A stretch of DNA of 64,000 nucleotides, taken from Neobacillus cucumis. GTDB lineage: Bacteria; Bacillota; Bacilli; Bacillales_B; DSM-18226. Numbering within the stretch: position 1 is the first letter of the stretch; every line of letters begins with the position of its first letter. The stretch covers positions 558,001 through 622,000 of the forward strand of contig NZ_JAEHGC010000002.1 of NCBI RefSeq assembly GCF_016107705.1. The letters are read 5' to 3'. Under the pieces are notes generated by a model, which made no database searches, had not been told where the DNA came from, and saw only the letters and a program-made list of their open reading frames with translations. Of this stretch, positions 1 to 7,936 are shown one piece after another. The position numbers and the translations under genes were made by a program.

Positions 1-1389
1 GGAGCTCCGGTCTATAAAGACGAGAAGCTTTATGTGGATGCCAAAGATAATACAAGAAATTTATGGGCATTTGATCCGGCAACCGGTAGGACATTATGGA
101 AATTTGGTCTTACGGGTATGTTTACACAGCCAATGTCCGTGACGAATGATTCTCTTATTGTCTTGGATGAAAAAAATATTTTTGGAATTGATAAAAATAC
201 AGGATCACAAAAATGGAAGACGATGTACGCAGAGCAGTTTGTTGCTGGCGGACTTCAGACTGTTGTAGGCTCAAGGGGAATGGTTGTCGCATCGGACAAA
301 ATTATTTTGGAGAATTACAATAAAATCAAATTTTTTAATTCAGCAACTGGCCAGCTTATTTCATCAACCATCCAGCTGTCGACCACTACTGGCGGTCCTG
401 GTGTACGACCAATTGGAGTCATCCAAGACACCATATTTGTAACAGAATCTAATCAACTCCTTTATACGTATGCCGTACCAAAACCAACCCAGGCAGATAC
501 AGAAAAGCCAACCGCAACGATCGATTTGGCACCTGTCAATCAGCTTTCGGTTCAGGATGGGAAGAATCAAATTAAAATCCCGGTGATCATAAGTGAAACG
601 GCAGATATGAATGTTACCGTTGTCGACGAAAGTGGCCTTGTAGTACAGACGATCGGATGGGACCGCCATTTGAAGGGTACATCTTATTTTTATTGGGATG
701 GAAAAAACAATCGTGGTTTTAATGTAACTCGGGGCAATTACCATCTTGTTGTCAAGCTCACCGATCTTGCCGGAAACACGAATGTGTATGATGCCCGTGA
801 CAACATCATTCAGATAACAGAAGGTTTCGGTTTAACAGTGAAAAATTCAAACCTGCGCACAGGACCAAGCACACAAAATCCAATCCTATTGACCATTCCT
901 GCCGGTTCAGAGATTACGATAACAGGGGAAACAGGTGATTGGTATCAGGTAACTTATAGTATGGTCACATCGGTGTTGAATGGATATGTCTCCAAGCCTT
1001 TAATCAAGATTCCTTCGAATCAGGAAATTCTTCAGATTGAAAGTGGGAAGACAAGGGTAAACGCCAATGTTCGGACTTATGCCGGGACGCAGTATGATAT
1101 AAAATTCTTGCTTCCGATGAATACGGATATCAAAATTGTATCTGCTCTCGGTGACTGGTATGTAGTAGAGTATAAGAAAGATGCCTATTATTCTGATCAA
1201 GGCTATGTAGCAAAATATATTGTAACCCTTCCAACTGTATCCACTATCGTTTATACCGTTATTGCGGGAGATTCTCTCTGGAAGATCGCCCAGAAGTTCG
1301 GGGTAACGATTGACTCCATCGTTAAAGCCAATAATCTCGATCCTACTCAACCGATTTATATCGGGCAAAAATTGAACATTATAAAATAA
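1..1389 (+). CDS. PQQ-repeat/SH3/LysM cell-wall protein (5' truncated)
   Basis: The frame is open to the first base, so the N-terminus lies outside the window; 462 residues are visible. In order they hold PQQ/beta-propeller type repeats (blades such as LWAFDPATGRTLWKF), a FlgD-like Ig segment (YFYWDGKNNRG, about residue 220), two bacterial SH3 domains (NLRTGPSTQNP near 290; NVRTYAGTQYD near 355) and a C-terminal LysM motif (YTVIAGDSLWKIAQKFGV). SH3b and LysM domains bind peptidoglycan, so this is probably an exported wall-associated protein whose propeller faces outwards. No catalytic domain is visible in this part. A strong hairpin terminator follows 10 bases after the stop. The domain calls are good; the function is unknown. 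Confidence 0.85.
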   Translation, partial: GAPVYKDEKLYVDAKDNTRNLWAFDPATGRTLWKFGLTGMFTQPMSVTNDSLIVLDEKNIFGIDKNTGSQKWKTMYAEQFVAGGLQTVVGSRGMVVASDKIILENYNKIKFFNSATGQLISSTIQLSTTTGGPGVRPIGVIQDTIFVTESNQLLYTYAVPKPTQADTEKPTATIDLAPVNQLSVQDGKNQIKIPVIISETADMNVTVVDESGLVVQTIGWDRHLKGTSYFYWDGKNNRGFNVTRGNYHLVVKLTDLAGNTNVYDARDNIIQITEGFGLTVKNSNLRTGPSTQNPILLTIPAGSEITITGETGDWYQVTYSMVTSVLNGYVSKPLIKIPSNQEILQIESGKTRVNANVRTYAGTQYDIKFLLPMNTDIKIVSALGDWYVVEYKKDAYYSDQGYVAKYIVTLPTVSTIVYTVIAGDSLWKIAQKFGVTIDSIVKANNLDPTQPIYIGQKLNIIK

Positions 1390-1399
1390 AACTCGTCAA

Positions 1400-1426
1400 A
1401 AAGGGGGCCTTGAGCCCTCTTTTTTG
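1400..1426 (+). terminator. Rho-independent terminator
   Basis: GC-rich stem AGGGGGC/GCCCTCT with a five-base loop and a run of Ts, directly after the LysM protein. Confidence 0.85.
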
Positions 1427-1562
1427 AATCCATCTTGAATTTATCAAATTATTATAGTACTTTAATAAACATTAAATATATTAATGATGGTAAAGAATGA
1501 TATTTTTTATTTTCAATGAATAAAAATGAACGTAAATTAAAACTTTTTGGAGGAGCATACTG

Positions 1563-1889
1563 ATGAGTGGAATTTCAATAACACCCGAACCGCCATATTA
1601 CGCAGTGATTTTTTCGTCCCAGAGGACGGATGGAGACAAGGGGTACGCAAAAATGGCGGATAAAATGGTAGAATTAGCTTCTGGGCATCATGGATTCCTA
1701 GGAATGGAAAGTGCAAGAGACGAAGGACTAGGGATTACTGTTTCTTATTGGGATTCTTTAGAATCTATTCAAGAATGGAAGGAAAATTCAGCCCACAAAA
1801 TTGCACAAGAAAAAGGGAAAACAGGGTGGTACAAAAATTTTGCCCTTAGAGTTTGCAGAGTAGAGAGACATAGCTTTTTTGAAATGTGA
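1563..1889 (+). CDS. Antibiotic biosynthesis monooxygenase (ABM) family protein, YqjZ-like
   Basis: A 108-residue protein of the dimeric ferredoxin-like ABM fold. The pattern YYAVIFSSQRTD, then a segment on a whole-molecule Gly-Phe (HHGFLGMESARD), then SYWDSLESIQEWK is typical of the family, which holds small cofactor-free monooxygenases and heme-degrading IsdG relatives. The substrate cannot be read from the sequence. The start is fixed by TTGGAGGAG 8-10 bases upstream. The next gene starts 33 bases after the stop, so the two may be co-transcribed. Closest remembered homologue is B. subtilis YqjZ. Confidence 0.85.
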   Translation: MSGISITPEPPYYAVIFSSQRTDGDKGYAKMADKMVELASGHHGFLGMESARDEGLGITVSYWDSLESIQEWKENSAHKIAQEKGKTGWYKNFALRVCRVERHSFFEM

Positions 1890-1922
1890 AAATCTAGTTA
1901 ATCCAATTGGAAGGGGTAATTT

Positions 1923-2450
1923 ATGAATTTTAATTTGAATGAAGCCATTGAAGTACTGGAACGAACACCACAAACCTTAGAGTATTTTTTATCAGGTTTA
2001 TCGAAAGAATGGTTGCAATCTAATGAAGGTGAAGGAACCTGGAATATCTCTGAAGTGGTCGGGCACCTCATTGAAGGCGAAAAACATGATTGGATTCCAA
2101 GGTTGGAGATCATTCTTCAGGAGGGCGAGGGTAAACCATTTCCTCCATTTGACCGATATTCTCACTTAAAAGAAAATCCTAAAAGACCGATTGAGGAAAA
2201 GTTGCGAGAATTCAGTATATTACGGAAGCAAAATGTTACAAAACTTAAGAATCTCATTGAAAATGAAAGGTACCTTGAATTAACTGGCACACATCCAGCA
2301 TTTGGTAAGGTGAAGGTAAGAGAACTACTTTCGACATGGGTTGTTCATGATTTAACCCATATATCCCAAATTGTACGGGTAATGGCTGAAAGGTACAGGA
2401 TGGATGTTGGTCCTTGGATCGAGTATTTGGGAATATTGAAAAATAAATGA
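1923..2450 (+). CDS. DinB family putative metal-dependent protein
   Basis: A 175-residue four-helix protein of the DinB/YfiT superfamily. Family histidines are visible in [12 protein letters not shown] (about residue 48) and in the C-terminal [15 protein letters not shown] (about 140), the usual three-His metal site. Members include bacillithiol or mycothiol S-transferases as well as many proteins of unknown role, so the exact reaction is open. RBS GGAAGGGGTAATTT precedes the ATG. It sits 33 bases behind the ABM gene and is closed by a strong terminator. Confidence 0.85.
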   Translation: MNFNLNEAIEVLERTPQTLEYFLSGLSKEWLQSNEGEGTWNISEVVGHLIEGEKHDWIPRLEIILQEGEGKPFPPFDRYSHLKENPKRPIEEKLREFSILRKQNVTKLKNLIENERYLELTGTHPAFGKVKVRELLSTWVVHDLTHISQIVRVMAERYRMDVGPWIEYLGILKNK

Positions 2451-2466
2451 TGATTTTTCTTAAGTT

Positions 2467-2492
2467 AAGAGCTGTCCTGCAGCTCTTTTTTT
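2467..2492 (+). terminator. Rho-independent terminator
   Basis: Perfect 8-bp stem AAGAGCTG/CAGCTCTT, loop TCCTG, then a T-run; closes the ABM-DinB pair. Confidence 0.9.
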
Positions 2493-2726
2493 GTTTAAAT
2501 TTGGGCTAAACAGAGCAACTGGAATTATTGAGTGTATTTTTTAAAAAAAGAAAACCCCATTCGTATAGGTTTAATCAAGAATTTGTTCCGTAAATGGAAT
2601 TAAATTAAGGATTAATTAAGTTAACTTTTATAAATTAATTCTGCAGGAATAACCTGACATGCAAGATTAAATCACATATTTAATCTAATCGAACTGTAAT
2701 GAGGAAATAGAGAGGAAGCGAATAAT

Positions 2727-3251
2727 ATGGAATCTCTTGAATGGTACGCAATACGAGCAACTGGAGTGGTGGCATATCTATTATTATATCTGGCAGCATT
2801 AACCGGACTTTATTCTACGGTTCAAAAAAAACGAAAAAAGAAAATAAATGGCATCCTGCATTTCCATGAGGTGCTTTCCGATTGGTCATTAATTATGACA
2901 TGTGGACATTTAGGGATTTTACTGATTGATTCATATTTCCCATTTAAACTGTCTGAAGTGTTGATTCCATTTGCCAGCGGATATGAAACCATTTCAATGG
3001 CGATGGGGACGATTGGCTTTTATTTTTTCATTTTAACCCTTTTAACATCAAAATTCCGGAAGAAAATTGGGTATCAAAGATGGCAAAAATTGCATGCACT
3101 AAATCCCATTTTGTATATCCTTGTGACTTTACACGGTCTAATGAGTGGGTCGGATTTTCCAGGAACAATTTTGGCTGCTCTTAATCTAGTTCCAATCATT
3201 TTTATGGCCGGAATGTTGCTTTCGAGTAAGAATAAACTAACAGAAGTTTAA
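2727..3251 (+). CDS. Ferric-reductase-like transmembrane protein
   Basis: A 174-residue integral membrane protein with about five hydrophobic helices. Histidines lie in membrane-edge positions (LHFHEVL near 45, CGHLGIL near 61, KLHALNP near 122, TLHGLMSG near 133), the pattern of the ferric reductase/YedZ cytochrome b domain in which paired His bind heme. There is no FAD/NAD reductase domain, so this would be only the heme membrane part, with an unknown electron donor. RBS GAGGAAGCG is about 8 bases before the ATG. No linked partner gene is seen. Confidence 0.7.
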   Translation: MESLEWYAIRATGVVAYLLLYLAALTGLYSTVQKKRKKKINGILHFHEVLSDWSLIMTCGHLGILLIDSYFPFKLSEVLIPFASGYETISMAMGTIGFYFFILTLLTSKFRKKIGYQRWQKLHALNPILYILVTLHGLMSGSDFPGTILAALNLVPIIFMAGMLLSSKNKLTEV

Positions 3252-3375
3252 TATAATCCAACTTGTAAGGTTTGAATGTGATTTTTGTAATAGTTTTTAG
3301 TTTAATAGAATGTTATAATTATGGTTGTTTTAGATGTAATTAAAAATTGGATAAACAACGTACGGAGGTGAAAAA

Positions 3376-3465
3376 ATGGATTACGGTCTTTATGTTATCC
3401 TTGGATTGTTTGTTACCGCTATGGCAGCAACTTCTGTTATGTTTAGTAAGATGATGAAAGAATAG
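3376..3465 (+). CDS. 29-residue single-pass membrane peptide
   Basis: A small gene: ATG preceded at ideal spacing by GGAGGTG, a 29-codon frame encoding MDYGLYVILGLFV followed by an Ala/Met-rich hydrophobic stretch and the charged tail KMMKE, then a perfect terminator immediately after the stop. RBS, frame and terminator together make it a convincing transcription unit. One transmembrane helix is predicted. I do not recognise the family. Confidence 0.65.
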   Translation: MDYGLYVILGLFVTAMAATSVMFSKMMKE

Positions 3466-3466
3466 A

Positions 3467-3492
3467 TAAAAACGGCAGATGCCGTTTTTTTT
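3467..3492 (+). terminator. Rho-independent terminator
   Basis: Stem AAAACGGC/GCCGTTTT with a T-run starting two bases after the stop of the 29-residue peptide. Confidence 0.85.
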
Positions 3493-3607
3493 ATGTTTGA
3501 TAGAAAATTTGAGCAGCGAAAAAGCTTGTTTAAACTAGTGATGATGACTAAACTTTATGAGCAAAGAAGACCTCAAAAAAATGTTCAATACATGAACGGT
3601 TTTTTTC

Positions 3608-4531
3608 TTACATATTTACCTTTTGGTTTTTTATCTTTAAAAATGGAAAATACCTCGAGAATGGAATTTCAGCTAATAACATACCAAACAGGATTAATAG
3701 GCATCCGAAAATGGAGCGGGTTCCCAAAGTTGTTCCATTCCAAAGATAATCAGCTAGTGCAGCAAAAACAGGTTCCATTGAAAAGATTAAAGCCACCTTT
3801 GAAGGACTGGTCGACTTTTGAAAAAAAGTCTGGGCAATGTACGCAAATGCTGTTGCAAAAATACTTGTGATCAATAACGCAATCATCACCATTGGGTGTG
3901 ACAAAATAGTTACATTAAGCGTAGGTTCAAAGAACAATGCAAAAATTCCACTCAAAACCGAAACGGTTATTAATTGGGATAAAACAAGATATAAGACGGA
4001 GGCCTGAGAAGCAAACTTTCCTGTAAAAACCATCTGGAGACCAAAAGCAAATGAACATAAAAGTGCTAACAAATCCCCGATATTTACTCCTGTCATGCCA
4101 GTAAACGCCAATAGGTAAAGTCCAAAAACAGCTAATACAACGCCAATTATTCCTTGAAAGCTAGGTTTTTGCCGTAAGATGAAATATGAAATAATCGGCA
4201 CAAGTGCAACGGCCAAACCTGTTAAAAATCCTGATTTCCCTGGTGTAGTGTGTAATAAACTAAAGGTTTGCAAGGCATATCCTAAAAACAATAATAACCC
4301 AAGAAAAGAACCAATTTTAAATTCAGTGATGAGCATTTTAAGAGAAAACTTTTCTTTCTGTATGAAAAATAGAAAGAAAAAAATCAGTACGGCTGCTAAA
4401 CCAAATCGTAGAAAATTAAAGGAAAATGGATCAATGGTTGCTATGGCTTCTTGGACCACAACAAACGTAATCCCCCAAATGAATGCGATACTCAACAATG
4501 CAGAATTAACAAGCCAACGATTATGAATCAA
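3608..4531 (-). CDS. EamA/DMT family transporter
   Basis: About 307 residues with ten hydrophobic helices in two EamA repeats (first repeat opening FIWGITFVVVQEAI; second from about 150, with STSPSKVALIFSMEPVFAALADY near the end). The family exports metabolites or drugs; the substrate is not predictable. The frame opens at TTG 4540, but AAAAAGGGAG directly abuts that codon, so the in-frame TTG at 4531, nine bases downstream of the RBS, is the better start. It is divergent from a MarR regulator with a palindromic operator between them, a common arrangement for a ligand-induced efflux gene. Confidence 0.85.
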   Translation of the reverse strand: MIHNRWLVNSALLSIAFIWGITFVVVQEAIATIDPFSFNFLRFGLAAVLIFFFLFFIQKEKFSLKMLITEFKIGSFLGLLLFLGYALQTFSLLHTTPGKSGFLTGLAVALVPIISYFILRQKPSFQGIIGVVLAVFGLYLLAFTGMTGVNIGDLLALLCSFAFGLQMVFTGKFASQASVLYLVLSQLITVSVLSGIFALFFEPTLNVTILSHPMVMIALLITSIFATAFAYIAQTFFQKSTSPSKVALIFSMEPVFAALADYLWNGTTLGTRSIFGCLLILFGMLLAEIPFSRYFPFLKIKNQKVNM

Positions 4532-4641
4532 TAAAAACAACTCCCTTTTTTTAGTGGAAAATCAATGCAGTGTGTCTCCAAATAGGTCTGCTCACTTTTC
4601 TATATGTCATTGTTAGGTCATAATGTAGTATATACGAAAAT

Positions 4642-4667
4642 TTTTTTGTTGTAAATACAACAAAAAA
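4642..4667. promoter_or_regulatory. Palindromic operator of the MarR/EamA divergent pair
   Basis: Two perfect 12-bp arms, TTTTTTGTTGTA and TACAACAAAAAA, separated by two bases. It lies 19 bases upstream of the MarR start, between two divergent genes. MarR dimers bind such palindromes, usually to repress their own gene and the neighbour. The binding assignment is an inference from position and symmetry. Confidence 0.7.
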
Positions 4668-4685
4668 TACGAGGAGATCGTTTTT

Positions 4686-5138
4686 ATGAGAGAAATACTA
4701 AGAGAAATTGGAATGATTGCCAGAGCACTTGATTCGATAAGTAATATTGAATTTAAAGCAATCGACCTAACTAAAGGACAATATTTGTACTTAATTCGCA
4801 TATGTGAAAACCCTGGAATCATTCAAGAAAAAGTGGCGGAAATGATTAAAGTGGACCGAACAACTGCTGCTCGTGCCATACAAAAGCTTGAACTTCAAGG
4901 CCTTATTGAAAAAAGAAACGATGAAGAAAATAAAAAAATTAAAAAGCTCTATGCTACAGAAAAAGGCCAGGAAATGTATCCTTTTTTAAAAAGGGAAGGG
5001 GATTATTCAAACAAGGTTGCACTAAATGGATTTTCTCAAGAAGAAATAGAGACAATTCATCATCTACTTCAAAGAGTGAGATCCAATATCGATGTGGAAT
5101 GGGATTATGTTAAAAAAGGGAACAAGAGGGAATATTGA
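4686..5138 (+). CDS. MarR family transcriptional regulator
   Basis: A 150-residue winged-helix regulator. The central part (LTKGQYLYLIRICENPG, then VAEMIKVDRTTAARAIQKLELQGLIEKR, residues about 30-85) is the classic MarR helix-turn-helix with recognition helix DRTTAARAIQKL and a charged wing (NDEENKKIKKL). RBS GAGGAGATC precedes the ATG. Divergent from the EamA transporter, with a palindrome just upstream of its start, so autoregulation and control of the transporter are likely. The inducer is unknown. Confidence 0.9.
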   Translation: MREILREIGMIARALDSISNIEFKAIDLTKGQYLYLIRICENPGIIQEKVAEMIKVDRTTAARAIQKLELQGLIEKRNDEENKKIKKLYATEKGQEMYPFLKREGDYSNKVALNGFSQEEIETIHHLLQRVRSNIDVEWDYVKKGNKREY

Positions 5139-5150
5139 AGATCATTGAAG

Positions 5151-5180
5151 ATGTCTACATTTTAAAAAATGTAGGCATTT
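5151..5180 (+). terminator. Hairpin after the MarR gene
   Basis: Arms ATGTCTACATT and AATGTAGGCAT with one G-U pair, then a moderately T-rich tract; weak terminator. Nothing else is evident up to the permease RBS. Confidence 0.45.
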
Positions 5181-5364
5181 CTAATTTCTTGATTATTCCT
5201 TTTTTTGATAAAGAAGAAAAATAAAAATTATTTATAGGAAGAAATACAATAATCAGGGATTGAACCCGAACGAATGAATATTTAGCCATCATAACGAAAA
5301 CGATAGAGTGAGGAAACAGGCTTTGAAGAAGTTTCTAGCTATCATTTATACGAGGAGATTGAGA

Positions 5365-6741
5365 ATGGATTTTTTTATACCTAGTAGCCAAAAAAATGAA
5401 AGTAAAGATAAGAATTTAAAGTGGTGGCAATTATCGCTAATCGGTGTTGGCTGTACGATTGGCACTGGTTTTTTTCTTGGTTCTACCATTGGCATTGAAA
5501 CAACAGGTCCATCAATTGTATTTTCTTTTTTGTTAGCAGCAATTGGAACTTATATTGTTTATAGTTTATTAGCTAAAATGACTGCTAAGGATCCCCAAGA
5601 AGGATCTTTCTGTTATTATGCTAACAAAGCATACGGGCGATGGGCTGGGTTCAGCTGTGGCTGGAATTATTGGTGTTCAAATATCTTAATCATGGGAAGT
5701 CAACTGACAGCACTCTCTATTCTTTCGAGATTTTGGTTCCCGAATATTCCTCTTTGGATGTTTGCGGCCGGATATGCCATTCTCTCGATTCTTGTCGTCA
5801 TAACGGGCAATAAGGGTTTCGACAAAGTAGAAAATCTATTGGCTGTTATTAAAACAGCTGCGATTGTTATGTTTATTATTCTTGCAGCGGCGGCTGTATT
5901 TGGATGGCTCCATGGAGATGTAAAACATCCTGGTTTTCCTCAATCAGCACAAGGATTTTTTACAAAGGGTTGGAAAGGATTTTGGGCCTCCTTAATTTAT
6001 GCCTTTTACGCTTATGGTGGAATAGAAGTTATTGGCCTAATGGCGGTAAGGCTAAAAAAGAAGGAGGATGCTCCCAAAGCGGGAGTCATTATGTTAATTG
6101 TACTTGTTGTTATTTATATAATTTCACTTGGACTAGCTGTTTATATGGCAGCGCACGGGGCATTTAACGAAAAGGAAAGTCCTTTTGTCACCGCATTAGA
6201 TAAATATCATTTTGGCTTTTTTCCACATGTATTTAATGCTGCGATTATTTTAGCCGGATTTTCAACAATGACAGCATCCTTATTTGGGGTAACGACACTT
6301 CTTGTGACCCTGGCAAATGGTGGGGATGCCCCTAAATTATTTACTAAAAAACTAAAAAATTTTAAGGAGCTCCCTTTACCATCATTGGGCCTTGCTACAG
6401 TCGGTTTAATTGCCTCTATCATAACCGCCTTACTGTTGCCTGGTAAAATTTATGAATATATTACTACCGCCGCAGGAATCTTAATCTTATTTAACTGGTC
6501 GTTTATCATTCTTTCTGCACTTCATATTTTGAAGATAAAAATATGGGGAAAGATAATGGCCTTTATAGGAATCGCGCTTATTCTAGCTGCGGTTAGCGGG
6601 ACATTGATGGAAAAAAATATTCGGATGGGTTTCTTTGTTAGTTTACTCTTTATAGCGATTATTGGTATTGTTTCATTTATTATGCAAAAGATGGTTTGGA
6701 ATAAGAAAGAAGGGCATAATCCGTTAGGAGAGTTCTCATGA
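5365..6741 (+). CDS. Amino acid permease (APC superfamily)
   Basis: About 458 residues with roughly twelve transmembrane helices. The first helix carries the APC substrate-binding signature GVGCTIGTGFFLGS and the second half keeps GFSTMTASLFGVTTLL. It is probably a proton-coupled amino acid importer of the YbxG/AapA type; the substrate is not resolved. The frame extends up to a GTG at 5308, but the only good RBS, CGAGGAGATT, is placed for the ATG at 5365, so that start is used. A G/C-rich hairpin follows the stop. Confidence 0.88.
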   Translation: MDFFIPSSQKNESKDKNLKWWQLSLIGVGCTIGTGFFLGSTIGIETTGPSIVFSFLLAAIGTYIVYSLLAKMTAKDPQEGSFCYYANKAYGRWAGFSCGWNYWCSNILIMGSQLTALSILSRFWFPNIPLWMFAAGYAILSILVVITGNKGFDKVENLLAVIKTAAIVMFIILAAAAVFGWLHGDVKHPGFPQSAQGFFTKGWKGFWASLIYAFYAYGGIEVIGLMAVRLKKKEDAPKAGVIMLIVLVVIYIISLGLAVYMAAHGAFNEKESPFVTALDKYHFGFFPHVFNAAIILAGFSTMTASLFGVTTLLVTLANGGDAPKLFTKKLKNFKELPLPSLGLATVGLIASIITALLLPGKIYEYITTAAGILILFNWSFIILSALHILKIKIWGKIMAFIGIALILAAVSGTLMEKNIRMGFFVSLLFIAIIGIVSFIMQKMVWNKKEGHNPLGEFS

Positions 6742-6758
6742 CATAGTGTCTATTCTGG

Positions 6759-6776
6759 CCCCCTATAAAAAGGGGG
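6759..6776 (+). terminator. Putative terminator
   Basis: Stem CCCCCT/AGGGGG with a six-base A/T loop, then TTGTAATTTT; closes the permease gene. Confidence 0.6.
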
Positions 6777-6851
6777 TTGTAATTTTCCTAAACCAATAAT
6801 GAAATAAATCCCAAATAAACAAAATATGCAGACCTTTAAGGAGTGAAATAC

Positions 6852-7193
6852 ATGTCCGTTTTAGTTTATCAAACATTTGAAATCAAACAGGATAAATATA
6901 AAGAGGCAATAAATAATTTAAGAGAGATTAAAAAATTTAGAAATGATCATTATGATCAAAATGTTGAAATATTAACCCCTGTTACGGGAGAAGACCATAC
7001 ATATTCCTTTCTAACGACTTATGAAGGATTAGCTGAAATGGAATTGCAAGGGAAGAAGATGTTTGAAGATGAGGAGTATATAAAGCTGATTGGAGAATTT
7101 TTTTTAGAAAATATAGTCCAAGGCAGCATGTATACTCAAATTTTTCGAACGTTAAGCGAGAAGGAAAGTGACAAAAAAGGGAATAAAAAATAA
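6852..7193 (+). CDS. Hypothetical protein, possible dimeric alpha/beta-barrel fold
   Basis: A 113-residue soluble protein that I do not recognise by name. The start is taken at ATG 6852 because AAGGAG lies 9 bases upstream; the in-frame GTG at 6843 overlaps that RBS. The pattern (VLVYQTFEIKQDKYKEAIN, then YSFLTTYEGLAEMEL, then MYTQIFRTL) alternates strands and helices in the way of small ferredoxin-like stress/monooxygenase proteins, but no catalytic residues can be assigned. It lies 98 bases upstream of a DUF3231 gene. Confidence 0.6.
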   Translation: MSVLVYQTFEIKQDKYKEAINNLREIKKFRNDHYDQNVEILTPVTGEDHTYSFLTTYEGLAEMELQGKKMFEDEEYIKLIGEFFLENIVQGSMYTQIFRTLSEKESDKKGNKK

Positions 7194-7291
7194 TTCATAG
7201 CCGCACCAAGGACCGGGAAAACTAAAATGGTAGTTCATGAAAGGTGTTTCTGTCAATGAATAAATTTGTTTACACGCTAAGGAGGGCAACA

Positions 7292-7804
7292 ATGGGAATT
7301 TTAAGTGGGAATCCGAAGGAAGAGCCTTTGCATTATGGAGAAGTTTTTGATCTTTGGGCTTCTGTATTAGCGGGAAATGGTATGATTGCAGGGTATCAAA
7401 CAATGATTAACCATGCGGGAGACGAGGATTTAAAAAAATTATTATTAGAAGCACTCGATACGTGTCAGCAAGAAAAAAAGCAAGTAGAGGAATTATTAAA
7501 AGAGAATGGAATTGGCTTACCGCCAGCTTCACCTGAACCACCTGAAGCTTGTTTAGAGGATATTCCAGTAGGAGCTAGAATTCCTGATCCAGCCATTGCT
7601 GCGACACTTTCCGCTGATATTGCTGCCGGTTTAGTGGCGTGCAGTCAAATTATAGGAAAATCAATCAGGGAAGATGTTGCTTTAATGTTTGGCCAAATCC
7701 ATATGCAAAAAGCAGCACTCGGCGCTAAGGTACTCCGATTAAATAAGGAGAAAGGCTGGCTCATTCCTCCTCCATTACACCTAAATAAGCATGGGGACTG
7801 TTAA
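7292..7804 (+). CDS. DUF3231 family protein
   Basis: A 170-residue protein of the DUF3231 family, common in spore-forming Bacillaceae and predicted to form a ferritin-like helical bundle. Typical features are LHYGEVFDLWASVLAGNGMIAGYQTMINHAGDEDL at the start and the Pro-rich linker LPPASPEPPEA before the second helical half (ADIAAGLVACSQI). The single-repeat length fits the short form. The start is ATG 7292, behind TAAGGAGGG; an upstream TTG in frame has no RBS. The function is unknown; many relatives are sporulation-linked. Confidence 0.75.
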   Translation: MGILSGNPKEEPLHYGEVFDLWASVLAGNGMIAGYQTMINHAGDEDLKKLLLEALDTCQQEKKQVEELLKENGIGLPPASPEPPEACLEDIPVGARIPDPAIAATLSADIAAGLVACSQIIGKSIREDVALMFGQIHMQKAALGAKVLRLNKEKGWLIPPPLHLNKHGDC

Positions 7805-7891
7805 ACAATTAACCGATCTTTAGAGCTTTCCCACTCGGGGAGACCTTGAAATATGTCGAGCACAGGTTCTGGTTATGGGTAAAGAATAGAC

Positions 7892-7923
7892 AAAAAGACG
7901 TGTGATTGATGACACGTCTTTTT
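7892..7923. terminator. Bidirectional terminator
   Basis: Perfect 12-bp stem AAAAAGACGTGT/ACACGTCTTTTT between the convergent DUF3231 and GH3 genes. A-run and T-run flank it, so it can serve both strands. Confidence 0.85.
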
Positions 7924-7936
7924 GCAGTAAATTCAA

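Noticed and set aside
3493..3870. Plus-strand 125-codon frame over the 3' end of the EamA gene
   Set aside because: Overlaps a well supported membrane transporter on the other strand, with no RBS and no domain.
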